From contig NZ_UYZZ01000007.1 in the NCBI RefSeq assembly GCF_900626095.1, positions 106,543 to 170,542 on the forward strand: a stretch of DNA of 64,000 nucleotides, written 5' to 3'. Made by a program: the position numbers and the translations under genes. The DNA comes from Clostridium rectalis. GTDB taxonomy: Bacteria > Bacillota > Clostridia > Clostridiales > Clostridiaceae. The notes under the pieces were generated by a model. It was not told the DNA's origin and did no database searches. It saw nothing but the letters and a program-made list of their open reading frames with translations. Positions 28,396 through 38,439 of the stretch are shown here, in pieces (within the stretch, counting starts at the first letter, position 1; the number at the start of each line of letters is the position of its first letter).

Positions 28396-29142
28396 ATGGA
28401 CTGCAATAAATGTTTTGATATAACACCTCAACCAAATCAACCTTGTACAAATACAGGAGTAACAAAAGCAGGAACAAAAGTAGAATGTGAAAATTTTCCT
28501 GATAAATCCTGTGGTCATCCTGGGTATTTATTATCTAAAATTCCAGTAGTTCTATCAGAATTTACTGTTCAAATAGATGCTGAAGCTAATATTACTTTAG
28601 AAGAACCAGCAATAGATATTAAATTTATAGATAAAAATGCTTATTTAACTCAATGTCACCTAATCCCTGGCACTGATAAGTTATATATTGAAGGCTATAT
28701 AAGAAAAAATATAGTTTACTCCTCTAAGGATTGTGCAGGTCAAAATGGAGTTTCTGGAAACTTAAAGCATTCAACCGTGAATGTTCCTTTTGATTGTGTA
28801 ACTAAAGTAAGATTCTTTGATGGATTTAATTATAATAATATATTCCATCCAAACTGTGATACTGAAGAAATATCAATATTTGATCCAAAATGTTTAGGAA
28901 AAAAGAATACAGAATATAATTTTTCTAATTATGAGACTTTAAATGAAAAAGTATTTTGTGAAATAGAGAATATAGAAATATATGAAACTGATATAGAATT
29001 AGACCCTACTCCAATATGTAAAGCGCCTACTGAGCACAGCTTCCAGCACATTAAAGAAAAAATAGTAATCTACATTACTTTAAAATTATTGCAAAACAGA
29101 CAGATTTATGTTAATGGAAAATTAAAACCAAGAAGAGACTAA
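28396..29142 (+). CDS. SPOCS-domain (DUF3794-like) protein, probable spore-surface protein
   Basis: This 248-residue, Cys-rich protein has no signal peptide. The central part reads LLSKIPVVLSEFTVQIDAEA, then LYIEGYIRKNIVYSS and KHSTVNVPFDCVTKVRFF. The pattern of a beta-strand, a short hydrophobic strand and VPF fits the SPOCS/DUF3794 domain found in clostridial spore coat and exosporium proteins. It has a clear paralogue directly downstream. Spore location is inference from the family. Confidence 0.68.
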   Translation: MDCNKCFDITPQPNQPCTNTGVTKAGTKVECENFPDKSCGHPGYLLSKIPVVLSEFTVQIDAEANITLEEPAIDIKFIDKNAYLTQCHLIPGTDKLYIEGYIRKNIVYSSKDCAGQNGVSGNLKHSTVNVPFDCVTKVRFFDGFNYNNIFHPNCDTEEISIFDPKCLGKKNTEYNFSNYETLNEKVFCEIENIEIYETDIELDPTPICKAPTEHSFQHIKEKIVIYITLKLLQNRQIYVNGKLKPRRD

Positions 29143-29144
29143 TA

Positions 29145-29179
29145 TAAAGACTCAAGACTTTTATAGTCTTGAGTCTTTA
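29145..29179 (+). terminator. Hairpin between the two SPOCS genes
   Basis: Two perfect 15-base arms (29145-29159 and 29165-29179) enclose a 5-base loop. No long T run follows on the plus strand, so it may be a partial terminator or an mRNA-stabilising element that tunes expression of the second gene. Confidence 0.65.
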
Positions 29180-29198
29180 TAGTAAAAGGAGGGATATA

Positions 29199-30074
29199 TT
29201 GAAAGACAAAAAAAGTATTTCTTTAATCGATGAATTAGAAAATAATAATTCATTAGTTGTTATACAAAATAATATAAAAGATATTCAAAATTCTATTCCT
29301 CAATATAACAAAAATGAATCTAAAGTTAAAAAATTAAAATCTAAAAATCATTATAATTATGAAAGTAAAAAAAATATTCTAGATAAAAAACTAGAAAATG
29401 ATAACAATTTAAAAAATACATCTAATGGAGATATTAACTGCAAATGTAAATTGATTCAAGAAATATCCAACAAGTACATTATACCTACAGGTATAAATGG
29501 TCCCATTATAGTAAAATTGCCAGTACTTATATCTGAATTTGAAATAGAAGTTAACTGTGAATCCCATGTAAACTTATGTAAAGAACTATTTAAAATTAAA
29601 AACTCTAAAAATACTGTGTATATTAAGGAATGTACTCTTATTCCAAATTGCAATATACTGTTTTTATCTGGATACATAAGAAAAAGTATAGACTATTTAT
29701 TGTGTACTAATAAGCATAATAAATATTTAGAAAATAAACTAAAGCATTTCACAACTAACGTTCCATATGAATGTTCAACTAATATAAAATATTTTACTAA
29801 TCCCATCTTTAACAATAATGCTATTAAAGAAAAATTAATATTATCTAACAACAATAATATTAATGGAAATACTGATTATGAATATTTTAATGAACCAATA
29901 TATTATAATTTAGTAAGTAGTGAAATACACGAGTTAACTTTAGAAAGGGAAACTATACGTAGCCAAGATGCAAAAAATAAAATAACTAATAGCTTTAACC
30001 AGAAAATGATTTTAAAGCTTCGTATAAGATTACTTCAAGATCAACTTGTAAATATATATTCACCCAATATTTAA
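29199..30074 (+). CDS. Second SPOCS-domain protein, paralogue of the preceding gene
   Basis: This 291-residue protein has a charged Lys/Asn-rich N-terminal part (about 1-90). It then has a SPOCS-like part with IVKLPVLISEFEIEVNCESH, LFLSGYIRKSIDYLL and KHFTTNVPYECSTNIKYF. These line up segment by segment with the upstream gene. I chose TTG 29199 as start because AAAGGAGGG lies just before it; an earlier in-frame TTG at 29169 falls inside the hairpin. The Asn- and Lys-rich N-terminus could be a self-assembly or anchoring region. Confidence 0.66.
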   Translation: MKDKKSISLIDELENNNSLVVIQNNIKDIQNSIPQYNKNESKVKKLKSKNHYNYESKKNILDKKLENDNNLKNTSNGDINCKCKLIQEISNKYIIPTGINGPIIVKLPVLISEFEIEVNCESHVNLCKELFKIKNSKNTVYIKECTLIPNCNILFLSGYIRKSIDYLLCTNKHNKYLENKLKHFTTNVPYECSTNIKYFTNPIFNNNAIKEKLILSNNNNINGNTDYEYFNEPIYYNLVSSEIHELTLERETIRSQDAKNKITNSFNQKMILKLRIRLLQDQLVNIYSPNI

Positions 30075-30086
30075 CTTTGACACAAT

Positions 30087-30115
30087 AAAAAGGTCTATTA
30101 AAAATAGACCTTTTT
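30087..30115. terminator. Bidirectional terminator before tRNA-Thr
   Basis: AAAAAGGTCTATT and its complement surround a 3-base loop and end in TTTTT. It can stop the SPOCS transcript on plus and the tRNA-Thr transcript on minus. Confidence 0.82.
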
Positions 30116-30122
30116 ATTTAGT

Positions 30123-30198
30123 TGGAGCTTCTGACAGGATTTGAACCTGCCACCTGCTGATTACGAATCAGCTGCACTACCTACTGTGCTACAGAAGC
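30123..30198 (-). tRNA. tRNA-Thr (CGT)
   Basis: The 76-base cloverleaf has GCTGA/TCAGC around a loop reading CGT after T33, the GGTTCAAAT T arm and an encoded CCA. It decodes ACG and complements tRNA-Thr(TGT) of the main array. It stands alone. Confidence 0.94.
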
Positions 30199-30365
30199 AT
30201 ATTTTATACATAAATTTTACTATATTAAATTTAAAATTTCAATATACTCTGTCTATATTACCAGGTTTTATTCTTGAAATTTATCATATAAGTTCAAATA
30301 AAAAAATTATTTTAAACTATACTACTAAAACTTAATACAAATGCATTAAACTTTATATTTTAGAC

Positions 30366-30382
30366 TTTGACTTTCTTTGACT
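30366..30382. promoter_or_regulatory. CtsR operator upstream of hsp18
   Basis: The minus strand reads AGTCAAAGAAAGTCAAA. This is an exact fit to the CtsR direct heptamer repeat (A/G)GTCAAANAN(A/G)GTCAAA. It lies 54 bases before hsp18 and overlaps a TTGACT(30367)-17-TATTAT(30390) promoter. Confidence 0.82.
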
Positions 30383-30436
30383 TTTAATGTATTATATAAA
30401 TATAAAATACATTAATTTTAAAAGGAGGTTGTTTTT

Positions 30437-30859
30437 ATGTTTGATTTGATTCCTTTTAGGAAAAGTGCTTATTTTCACCAGTTTATAAATAGCTTCTTTG
30501 ATGAAAATTTTGTCAACTCTACAAATTTCTTAGGAAATAATTTTAATGTAGATTTAAAAGAAACTGATACTGAATATATTTTACAAGCAACTTTACCAGG
30601 TATTAAAAAAGAAGCTATTGAATTAACTTATAATAATAATTATTTAATTATATCTGCGCAAAAAAATGATATTGTGGAAAACAAAAATGACAACTTCATT
30701 AAACGTGAAAGAAAATACGGTAGACTTAGTAGGAGCTTTTATTTAGACAATGTAAATAAAGAAAATATTAAAGCTTCTTTTAATGATGGCGTTTTAACAA
30801 TAAAATTACCCAAAGAAAATAAATCACTTTCAAATTTTGAAAAAATTTATATTGAATAA
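30437..30859 (+). CDS. hsp18: Small heat-shock protein Hsp18 (alpha-crystallin family)
   Basis: This 140-residue protein has a short N-terminal arm (FDLIPFRKSAYFHQF) and an alpha-crystallin domain with VDLKETDTEYILQATLPGI. It ends with the region GVLTIKLPKEN, including the conserved GVL motif. It binds unfolded proteins as an ATP-independent holdase. It is a single gene with AAAGGAGG before ATG 30437. The operator upstream predicts CtsR control and heat induction. Confidence 0.94.
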   Translation: MFDLIPFRKSAYFHQFINSFFDENFVNSTNFLGNNFNVDLKETDTEYILQATLPGIKKEAIELTYNNNYLIISAQKNDIVENKNDNFIKRERKYGRLSRSFYLDNVNKENIKASFNDGVLTIKLPKENKSLSNFEKIYIE

Positions 30860-30886
30860 TAGGAGGAATTAATTCCTCCTATTATT
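30855..30886. terminator. Perfect 32-base palindrome between converging hsp18 and dnaB
   Basis: The sequence at 30855-30886 is a perfect palindrome with AGGAGGAATT in each arm. It overlaps the hsp18 stop and the last two bases of the dnaB stop. It likely acts as a bidirectional terminator, although its A/T tails are short. Confidence 0.65.
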
Positions 30887-32216
30887 ATTGATGTATTATA
30901 TCTAATCTTCCAAATTTACTATATTGTCCAATCCAAGCCAACTTAACTGTACCTGTTGGACCATTTCTTTGTTTTGCAATTATACATTCAGCAACATTTT
31001 TATCCTCTGTTTCTTTATTATAGTATTCATCCCTATATAAAAACATAACTAAATCCGCATCCTGCTCTATAGAGCCAGACTCTCTTAAGTCTGATAGCAT
31101 AGGCCTATGATCCGTCCTCTGCTCAGGTGCACGGGATAACTGAGATAGTGCGATAACTGGACATTCCATTTCTTTTGCCAATGCTTTTATAGATCTTGAT
31201 ATTTCAGACACTTCTTGTTGTCTACTCTCTGATCCTCTACTTCCAGACATAAGCTGAAGATAATCAATAACTATAAGATCTATTCCATGCTCTATTTTTA
31301 ATCTTCTGCATTTAGATCTCATCTCCATTACAGATATACCTGCGGTATCATCTATATATATTTGTGCTCCAGAAAGTGGACCAGATGCCTTGGCAATATT
31401 TTCCCAATCTTTATCTTCTAAATTCCCTGTTCTTAATTTTAACATATCTACATTAGCTTCTGAACATAAAAGTTTATATGCTAATTGTTCTTTAGACATT
31501 TCTAGTGAAAAAACAGCTACACTTTTTCCCGCTCTTAATGCTGCATATTGAGCTAAATTTAAGGCAAATGTTGTTTTACCCATGGATGGTCTTGCAGCTA
31601 TAAGCACCATATCACCTTTTTGGAAACCTGACGTCTTAGAATCTAGTTCAGGGAAACCTGATGGAACCCCTGTAACTCCACCTTTATTATTAAATAACCT
31701 TTCTATTTCAATAAAGCCTCTTTCTAAAACTGTACTCATAGGTTCAAAATCACTTGTAGTTCTATTGCTGGCAATATCAAATATCTTTTTCTCTGCTATA
31801 TCTACTATACAAGCTACGTCATCTTGTTTATTATAACTATCTTCAATTATTTCAGTTGAGGCCCTTATAAGTCTTCTTAATGTTGACTTTTCTTTAACTA
31901 TCTTTATATAAGAACTTAAATTAGCTGTAGAAATAACTGAGCTACAAACCTCACTTATATATGTAACTCCACCAGCAGATTCCAACTTTTCTTTTGATTG
32001 AAGATTTTCCGTTATTGTTACTAAATCAACTGCCACATCTTTTTGGTACAAATCTAATATGGCCTTAAATATTATTTTATGAGCATCTTTGTAAAAGTCC
32101 TCTATAGATAAAACCTCTAAAGCCTGTGCTATAGAAGTTTTATCAAGTATCATAGCTCCTAATACACATTGCTCAGCCTCTATATTATGAGGCATACTTT
32201 TAAGAGGTGCGTCCAT
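30885..32216 (-). CDS. dnaB: Replicative DNA helicase DnaB
   Basis: This 443-residue protein has the N-terminal helical collar domain (MPHNIEAEQCVLGAMI) and a RecA-type C-terminal domain. Walker A is AARPSMGKTTFAL near residue 207, and the Walker B region is IDLIVIDYLQLM. It unwinds DNA at the fork. It is the last gene of an operon after rplI and lonC. DnaD-like and DnaC-like partners are encoded at 15-17 kb. Confidence 0.97.
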   Translation of the reverse strand: MDAPLKSMPHNIEAEQCVLGAMILDKTSIAQALEVLSIEDFYKDAHKIIFKAILDLYQKDVAVDLVTITENLQSKEKLESAGGVTYISEVCSSVISTANLSSYIKIVKEKSTLRRLIRASTEIIEDSYNKQDDVACIVDIAEKKIFDIASNRTTSDFEPMSTVLERGFIEIERLFNNKGGVTGVPSGFPELDSKTSGFQKGDMVLIAARPSMGKTTFALNLAQYAALRAGKSVAVFSLEMSKEQLAYKLLCSEANVDMLKLRTGNLEDKDWENIAKASGPLSGAQIYIDDTAGISVMEMRSKCRRLKIEHGIDLIVIDYLQLMSGSRGSESRQQEVSEISRSIKALAKEMECPVIALSQLSRAPEQRTDHRPMLSDLRESGSIEQDADLVMFLYRDEYYNKETEDKNVAECIIAKQRNGPTGTVKLAWIGQYSKFGRLDIIHQ

Positions 32217-32258
32217 GTTTATCTCTCTCCTTAAAGTTTAATCATCAAAAGTTAATGT

Positions 32259-34154
32259 CTAAAATACTATTTCCATTAATTCTTCTATATCTTTAACTGA
32301 TTTTACATCAATATCAGAAAGTCCACTTGGGACCTCCTTAGAATTATCATTTGGCACTAACACAAGTTTAATACCTTTTCTTCTAGCTCCATATATTTTT
32401 TCAAAGATTCCACCTACAGGTTTTATCTTTCCTCTTAATGAAATTTCACCGGTTATAGCTATATCTTGTCTTATAGGCTTATTTAAAAGTGCACTTATAA
32501 TACATATAGTTATAGCTGCACCGGCAGATGGACCATCTATACGTCCTCCACCTATAATATTTACATGGACGTCATAGTCACTTATATCTTTATCTGTAAT
32601 TCTCCTTATAACAGATGCAGCATTAAATACAGAGTCTTTAGCCATACTTCCTGCAGTGTCGTTAAATCTAACTCGCCCTTTTCCCTTTTCTTTAGCTTTA
32701 AATATAGCCGTCTCTATTTCTATAGTAGAACCAATATAACCACTGACTCCAAGTCCATAGATATGTCCTACTTCATGTTTAATATCTTTAGCATTAACCG
32801 TCTCGTATGGTGTTAATCTATTAATAGCTATAACATTTTCTAAGTCCTCTAATTCTACAACTATACCTTTATCATTTTCCTTACTTTTATTGTATAAGAT
32901 ATATCCATACACCTCTGCCAGTATATTTACTGCTTTTCTTCCCTCAATTGTATACCTGCTTATAGTCTTTGCTATACCATCTTCAAGTTTTATCCCTAAT
33001 TTATCTGCTGCCTTTTTAACTATTAATTCTATATCTGTAGGCGTTAAGGGTTGAAAATAAACCTCAGTACATCTAGATTTTAAAGCTGGGTTTATATCTT
33101 GAGGTTCCTTAGTGGTAGCTCCTACTAATATAAAATCTGCTGGAGCTCCCTTGTCAAATAAATATTTTATATATTTAGGGGTATTTTCATCATCTGGATC
33201 ATAATAAGAAGATGAAAATTCTACTCTTTTATCCTCTAAAACCTTAAGTAATTTGTTTTGTAATATAGAATCTAGTTCACCTATTTCATCAATAAATAAA
33301 ACTCCACCATGAGCTTCTGTAACTAAACCAGGTTTAGGCTCTGGAACCCCTATTTCTGCTAAATCTCTTTTACTGCCTTGATATATTGGATCATGAACTG
33401 AACCAAGTAGAGGATTTGTTATTTCCCTTGGGTCCCACCTTAATGTAGTTCCATCCACCTCCACAAATTTCGCTTCTTCTTGAAATGGAGTATTTCTAAG
33501 TCTTTTAGCCTCCTCTAATACAAGTCTAGCTGCAGTGGTCTTACCTACTCCCGGTGGTCCATATAAAATAATATGCTGAGGATATGGGGAAGCTAATTTT
33601 GAAAATAAAGATTTTATTGCTGTCTCCTGTCCCACTATTTCTGAAAAAGATTCCGGCCTTAAAAGTTCTTGAATACTTTTTGTTAATTTCCTAGAATCTA
33701 ACTTTTCTAATTGTTCATACTTTTTTAAAGTCTTAGCATTTTCAGGTCCTTTCTGCTTTTTTATTATCCCCAATCTTACCTCATCCATATACTTATCTTG
33801 TTTCTCAATTAATAACTTTTCAACTTCTTTTTCTATATTATTTTCAACATATCTTTTTGCCAAAGTTTCTGATACCCACTTATTGGTATTACTTAAAGCT
33901 TCTTTTACATTTTTATCATTTGGTACAATATCAATACCTTTTCCATCACTTACTATTTTATTTATAGCATATAATTTTTCATAAATACTATTACTTTTAA
34001 TGTAATCCTGCAATTTAAACTTTATAATCCTAGTTCTTATAATTTTATCATCTAACACTTTATTAACTATTTCATTTAATGTATTAATTTGAATATCTAA
34101 TTGCAACCCATCGGATACTTCTTTTTCGAATTCTTCAACAAATTGTGATTTCAC
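32259..34154 (-). CDS. lonC: Lon-like ATP-dependent protease (LonB/LonC type)
   Basis: This 631-residue protein has a helical N-terminal part (1-150), an AAA+ domain with Walker A LYGPPGVGKTTAARL near residue 198, and a C-terminal Lon protease domain. The catalytic Ser lies in IDGPSAGAAITI (about 541) and the Lys in SLRGKIKPVGG (about 580). It lacks the long N-terminal domain of classical LonA. The start is GTG 34154 after GGAGG. It lies between rplI and dnaB in the same operon. Confidence 0.88.
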   Translation of the reverse strand: MKSQFVEEFEKEVSDGLQLDIQINTLNEIVNKVLDDKIIRTRIIKFKLQDYIKSNSIYEKLYAINKIVSDGKGIDIVPNDKNVKEALSNTNKWVSETLAKRYVENNIEKEVEKLLIEKQDKYMDEVRLGIIKKQKGPENAKTLKKYEQLEKLDSRKLTKSIQELLRPESFSEIVGQETAIKSLFSKLASPYPQHIILYGPPGVGKTTAARLVLEEAKRLRNTPFQEEAKFVEVDGTTLRWDPREITNPLLGSVHDPIYQGSKRDLAEIGVPEPKPGLVTEAHGGVLFIDEIGELDSILQNKLLKVLEDKRVEFSSSYYDPDDENTPKYIKYLFDKGAPADFILVGATTKEPQDINPALKSRCTEVYFQPLTPTDIELIVKKAADKLGIKLEDGIAKTISRYTIEGRKAVNILAEVYGYILYNKSKENDKGIVVELEDLENVIAINRLTPYETVNAKDIKHEVGHIYGLGVSGYIGSTIEIETAIFKAKEKGKGRVRFNDTAGSMAKDSVFNAASVIRRITDKDISDYDVHVNIIGGGRIDGPSAGAAITICIISALLNKPIRQDIAITGEISLRGKIKPVGGIFEKIYGARRKGIKLVLVPNDNSKEVPSGLSDIDVKSVKDIEELMEIVF

Positions 34155-34165
34155 ACTTATCCTCC

Positions 34166-34609
34166 TTATTGTTCTTCTACAATTACTTTAATTTTTGTAG
34201 AAATTTCAGGATATACTTTTACTTCTACCTCATAAGTACCAAGTTGTCTTATTGCTTCCATAACTATCTTTTTTTTGTCTATGTTCACTTTAAAGTTTCT
34301 TTTTATCTCATCTGATATATCTTTACCTGTTATAGATCCAAATAATCTTCCATTTTCTCCTGACTTAACTTTTATCTTTACACACTTTCCTTTTAAATTA
34401 TTTGCAACTTTTTGAGCTTCTTCTATTTCAGCAAGCTTTTCTCTTCTTTCTGCTTCTTTTTTATTATTTAGAACATGCATATTTGAATCGGTTGCTTCTA
34501 TAGCTAATTTTCTTGGAAATAAGAAATTTCTAGCATATCCATCTGATGCATTCACCACATCACCTTTTTTACCTACATTTTTTACATCTTTTAATAAAAT
34601 GACTTTCAT
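34166..34609 (-). CDS. rplI: 50S ribosomal protein L9
   Basis: This 147-residue protein begins [20 protein letters not shown] and continues [18 protein letters not shown], the L9 signature. The C-terminal domain is complete. Its ATG shares a base with the gdpP stop (TAATG), so the two are translationally coupled. Confidence 0.97.
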   Translation of the reverse strand: MKVILLKDVKNVGKKGDVVNASDGYARNFLFPRKLAIEATDSNMHVLNNKKEAERREKLAEIEEAQKVANNLKGKCVKIKVKSGENGRLFGSITGKDISDEIKRNFKVNIDKKKIVMEAIRQLGTYEVEVKVYPEISTKIKVIVEEQ

Positions 34610-36597
34610 TAATCTTCACCTTCCCTCAAGTATTTATCTATAGCATTTTCTAGTTTTTCAACTGCTTCATCAATAGAAACAGATTTTAGCTTAGCACCAG
34701 CCATAGTCATATGTCCTCCACCTCCCAAATATTCCAAGAGCACCTGCACATTTATATCCCCAAGGGATCTACCACTAATAAATATTTCATCCCCTATCTT
34801 AACAAACACAAAGGATGCCTGAATACCTGTAATATTTAGTAATTCATCAGCGGCCTGTGCTGCTAATACTGTATCCTCAATATTAAGTGGACATTTAGCT
34901 ATAGCTATTCCATTAATTATTTTTGCTGATTTAATTATTTCATATCTATTTAAATGAGTTTTAAAATCATCAGAAAACATTTTTTTTACATCTATAGTGT
35001 CAGCACCTAACTTCCTTAAAAAAGATGCAGCCTCAAAGGTTCTAACACCTGTTTTAAAATAAAAACTTTTAGTATCCACACATATTCCTGCCAATAATGC
35101 TTCTGCCTCTATTACTTTTAATTTAGGTTTATCTAACATATATTGTATCATTTCTGTTACCAATTCACAGGTAGATGATGCATAAGGTTCTATATAACTT
35201 AATATTGCCCCTTCTATATAGTTGGTTGCCTTCCTATGGTGATCTATTATAACAAGCTTTTTGTTTTTATCTACTACTTTTATATTATCCACATAACTTT
35301 TACTATGGACATCCACCAATACTAAAAGGCTTTCGTCATTCATAATGTCTACTGCTTTAAAACTATCTATAAAGGCATGCTCATATTCATTTTCTAATTT
35401 TAATCTATCCATCATAAGTTTTATACTATTATTAATACCATCCAGTATTATATAGCACTCTTTATTAAGAGATTTTACAGTGCTGTATAACCCTACTGCT
35501 GCACCTAAACAATCTATGTCAGGATTTTTATGTCCCATTATTAACACTTTATTACTTTCATTTACTAAACCTAAAAGAGCATGGGCTATTACCCTAGCTC
35601 TCACTTTTGTTCTTTTTTCTATTTCTTTCGTCTTACCTCCATAAAAATCCAATTTATCTCCAGTTTTTACTATAGCTTGATCTCCACCCCTACCAAGAGC
35701 TAATTCTTTAGCAGAGATAGCATAACTTTCATTCTCTAGAGGAGTATTTCCTCCTCTTCCAACTCCCATACTAAGAGTAACTGTAAGTTTATTGCCTATA
35801 TTTACTTCTCTTATTGTATCTAAAATGTCGAATTTTTTATCCATTTCTTTTCTGATATATTTATCTTGAACAGACAGGATGTATTTGCTTGATGAATATT
35901 TTTTTGACATAGCCTGTATAGATTGGGCATAGCTATTTATGTTTTTTTCTATTTCAGCAATTAGTATAGGCCTTTTATCCTCATCGGTGGTCTTAATTAC
36001 CTCGTCTAAATTATCTACTTCTATTAACATTACCACTTCTTTATTTTCATTTATACTATTTAATACAAAGTACATCTCTGTAACATCATATAAATATACA
36101 AGAACTATTTTGTCTTTTAATCCATTATTATCTCCATTTTCAACTATATTAGTGTATATATCGTAATAATGATCTTCTATTTTTACATGTTTAAGTGAAT
36201 TTTTTTTACCATCTAGAATTTGCCTAATATTTAAATCCTTTATCACTTCATTTACATTCTTCTCTAATATATCCCTTCCTTGAACCACCGTTGAAAAATT
36301 TTGATTATACCATAAAATATTATTGTTTTCTCCTACGATAAGCATAGGGAACGGTAACTTTAATAAGGTATTTCTAGTAGCATTGTCTAGTTTGGATGAA
36401 AAATCTTCTATAAACTTTTTCCATTCATCTTTTTTAGCCTTATTTTTATTTACACTGTAAAAAAATAATATTAAATATAATGTTATTCCTGCTATTCCTA
36501 TTGTAATATTATAATACATAATAATCATTATGAGAACTATTATTATTAACATATAACTCTTATTAGAGCCGTTAAAATAATCATATTTATTATCCAT
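34609..36597 (-). CDS. gdpP: Cyclic-di-AMP phosphodiesterase GdpP (DHH-DHHA1)
   Basis: This 662-residue membrane protein has two transmembrane segments (about 13-50), a PAS-like region (about 60-160) and a degenerate GGDEF domain (about 170-310). A DHH domain follows, with [12 protein letters not shown] near 352 and DHHRKA near 450, and then a DHHA1 domain with [11 protein letters not shown]. It hydrolyses c-di-AMP to pApA and so affects osmolyte balance and cell-wall stress. It is in the standard operon between a DUF2232 protein and rplI. Confidence 0.94.
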   Translation of the reverse strand: MDNKYDYFNGSNKSYMLIIIVLIMIIMYYNITIGIAGITLYLILFFYSVNKNKAKKDEWKKFIEDFSSKLDNATRNTLLKLPFPMLIVGENNNILWYNQNFSTVVQGRDILEKNVNEVIKDLNIRQILDGKKNSLKHVKIEDHYYDIYTNIVENGDNNGLKDKIVLVYLYDVTEMYFVLNSINENKEVVMLIEVDNLDEVIKTTDEDKRPILIAEIEKNINSYAQSIQAMSKKYSSSKYILSVQDKYIRKEMDKKFDILDTIREVNIGNKLTVTLSMGVGRGGNTPLENESYAISAKELALGRGGDQAIVKTGDKLDFYGGKTKEIEKRTKVRARVIAHALLGLVNESNKVLIMGHKNPDIDCLGAAVGLYSTVKSLNKECYIILDGINNSIKLMMDRLKLENEYEHAFIDSFKAVDIMNDESLLVLVDVHSKSYVDNIKVVDKNKKLVIIDHHRKATNYIEGAILSYIEPYASSTCELVTEMIQYMLDKPKLKVIEAEALLAGICVDTKSFYFKTGVRTFEAASFLRKLGADTIDVKKMFSDDFKTHLNRYEIIKSAKIINGIAIAKCPLNIEDTVLAAQAADELLNITGIQASFVFVKIGDEIFISGRSLGDINVQVLLEYLGGGGHMTMAGAKLKSVSIDEAVEKLENAIDKYLREGED

Positions 36598-36609
36598 AAT
36601 AAACCCCCA

Positions 36610-37599
36610 TTATTTTCTTAATACATTCCTATTTGGGTCTATTTTTCTAAAATCTAAAATTATATCCGAAAGTCCTATCATAACATATATCATTGATATA
36701 GGTGAGAAAAATGTAATTAATATTATCAATATAATAAAACCTTTAGCGAGATGAAATTTATTTTTTAGATAGTAAACAGCAACAGCTATACCTTGTAGTA
36801 CAAATATGTATTGTAATAAAGTTTGCGCAGACAGAGTTAAATACTCGCCTGATGGGACTTTTCTCCTTACAAGCACTACGCCCAAAAGTAGTAAAATAGC
36901 TATTATAGTCGTAAATTTTATGTCTATTCTAATTTGTGATATAGATGTCATTGGTTTTATTTCATAACCTAATTTTTTAATTATAGCCTTTGTTATAATA
37001 TAGGTTAAGTAAGCAAACACAAATGAAGATATAACCAAAATAGCCGGTATTAATTTTAGCACATATTCAGTATTAAACATATTAATTAAATCATAAAATG
37101 GTTTTAACTGCTCTTTAGTTACACCCATACTAGTATATATATTGATAGTTAAATCAAATGATTCCCTCATCATTTTAACCATTTCATCTGTTAAAGCTCT
37201 AATACTAGAATTTGCTATAAGCTTTATATATACAATTAACTGTGTTACTGTACCAATAAATGATGCTATAGATAACAATAAAAGTGTAATTGAAATTTTT
37301 CTATCCTTCTTAATACAATACCCTAAAGTTATACCTGTAATACCAAACATAATTGCTGAAGTTAGTCCTGCAAAGGGACTATACACCATAGCTATTATTA
37401 CACCACTAACAATTATAGATGTAATTGTCATTTTAATATTTTGCCTTAAATATAATACGGTAACAGGTATAGGTAATATAAATCTACCTAGAGTAGTAAA
37501 TATTGGTACATAAATATTCATAAGTGCTAATACAACTAATATTGCTGTTATAAGCCCTGCTTCTACTAGTCCTTTTGTGTTATAAATTTTATTTTGCAT
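36610..37599 (-). CDS. DUF2232 membrane protein (YybS-like)
   Basis: This 329-residue protein has about eight hydrophobic segments and begins NTKGLVEAGLITAILVVLAL, typical of the DUF2232 family found upstream of gdpP. The family resembles energy-coupling S components, but its role is unknown. It lies 12 bases before gdpP. Confidence 0.88.
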   Translation of the reverse strand: MQNKIYNTKGLVEAGLITAILVVLALMNIYVPIFTTLGRFILPIPVTVLYLRQNIKMTITSIIVSGVIIAMVYSPFAGLTSAIMFGITGITLGYCIKKDRKISITLLLLSIASFIGTVTQLIVYIKLIANSSIRALTDEMVKMMRESFDLTINIYTSMGVTKEQLKPFYDLINMFNTEYVLKLIPAILVISSFVFAYLTYIITKAIIKKLGYEIKPMTSISQIRIDIKFTTIIAILLLLGVVLVRRKVPSGEYLTLSAQTLLQYIFVLQGIAVAVYYLKNKFHLAKGFIILIILITFFSPISMIYVMIGLSDIILDFRKIDPNRNVLRK

Positions 37600-37610
37600 A
37601 TATACCTCCT

Positions 37611-37928
37611 TTATTGTCTTTCTTTTAAATGAGAATATAGTCTACTTAAATCTTTTCCTTCCTTCTCAATTTCATCTTCTTCTATAATACCGAGCTTTAA
37701 TTTCTTCTTCATATGCTCATCTACTGCTGTATAGGAATATCCTAACCTCTCTGCTAATATATATAATACAGTTATTGCCCCGGAAATACAATCTAATATG
37801 GCATTTTGTGCAACATTACTTCCTCTAGTTAAAAGTTTAAAAAAATCAGCAATTAAGCATAAAAGTTCTGCTTTTAACTTCTCTATAATTTGAATATTAT
37901 GCATTATATTAAGATTATCTTTTTTCAT
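37611..37928 (-). CDS. MazG-like nucleotide pyrophosphohydrolase family protein
   Basis: This 105-residue all-helical protein has KAELLCLIADFFKLLTRGSN and AITVLYILAERLGYSYTAVD. This fits the clostridial MazG-like family, a dUTPase/MazG-type helical fold. The usual metal-binding ExxE pattern is not obvious (an IEEDEIEKEGKD stretch is present), so catalytic activity is uncertain. It leads the operon DUF2232-gdpP-rplI-lonC-dnaB. Confidence 0.75.
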   Translation of the reverse strand: MKKDNLNIMHNIQIIEKLKAELLCLIADFFKLLTRGSNVAQNAILDCISGAITVLYILAERLGYSYTAVDEHMKKKLKLGIIEEDEIEKEGKDLSRLYSHLKERQ

Positions 37929-38063
37929 TAGAACATCTCCTTTTTACCATATTTACACTTTTAATTATTTCCAGATATTTATTCAAAATAATAATTTCTA
38001 AGTTATACAAGATATATATACTTTAATTATAGGGTTACTATCAATATTTTACAATATAAAGTT

Positions 38064-38103
38064 AAAAGGCCTATTCCCATTATAATTAAAGAATAGACCT
38101 TTA
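38064..38103. terminator. Probable terminator after the eroded gene at 38112
   Basis: AAAAGGCCTATTC and GAATAGACCTTTA pair around a 14-base loop, with one G:T-type mismatch in the stem. It follows the gene fragment on the minus strand and precedes the MazG-like operon. Confidence 0.6.
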
Positions 38104-38111
38104 TTTATGCA

Positions 38112-38439
38112 TTAAGCTCTCATTAGCTTATGGTATGTACCTATGAAAAATATACTTATAATAACCAATACAATACACAATTTAATTTTAGTATAATCTA
38201 ATTTATAATATATTCTCTTACCTTTCTCTATACCATCTATATTACTAACGTGTATATCTACATCCTCACCATTCTCCCTACATTTTGCATTAAATACTCC
38301 TGTAGCAGTCACCACATCCCCTTTGTTATTATAATTCCCATCTTCATTTTTTATCCATAATCCTATAGAATTGGATTTATCATTTATATTTATCTAGCAG
38401 TATGATCCTCTTTTCATTTTTTCTTCTATAGCTTAACAT
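38112..38439 (-). pseudogene. Frameshifted small membrane protein with an OB-fold-like stretch
   Basis: Only 67 codons from a GTG at 38315 remain open. The frame continues upstream to 38394 (NDKSNSIGLWIKNEDG...). One base further along, another frame from ATG 38439 gives MLSYRRKNEKRIILLDKYK, suggesting a single frameshift. The part DVVTATGVFNAKCRENGEDV resembles small OB-fold (CcmE-like) domains. One C-terminal membrane segment (LCIVLVIISIFFIGTYH) follows. I do not recognise the family with certainty. Confidence 0.5.

Noticed and set aside
30141..30335. 64-codon plus-strand frame over tRNA-Thr(CGT)
   Set aside because: It starts inside the tRNA and has no ribosome site or recognisable product.
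37611..37928. Functional MazG toxin-antitoxin-like role for the 105-residue gene
   Set aside because: It stands alone at the head of a housekeeping operon with no partner gene; only the family similarity is kept.
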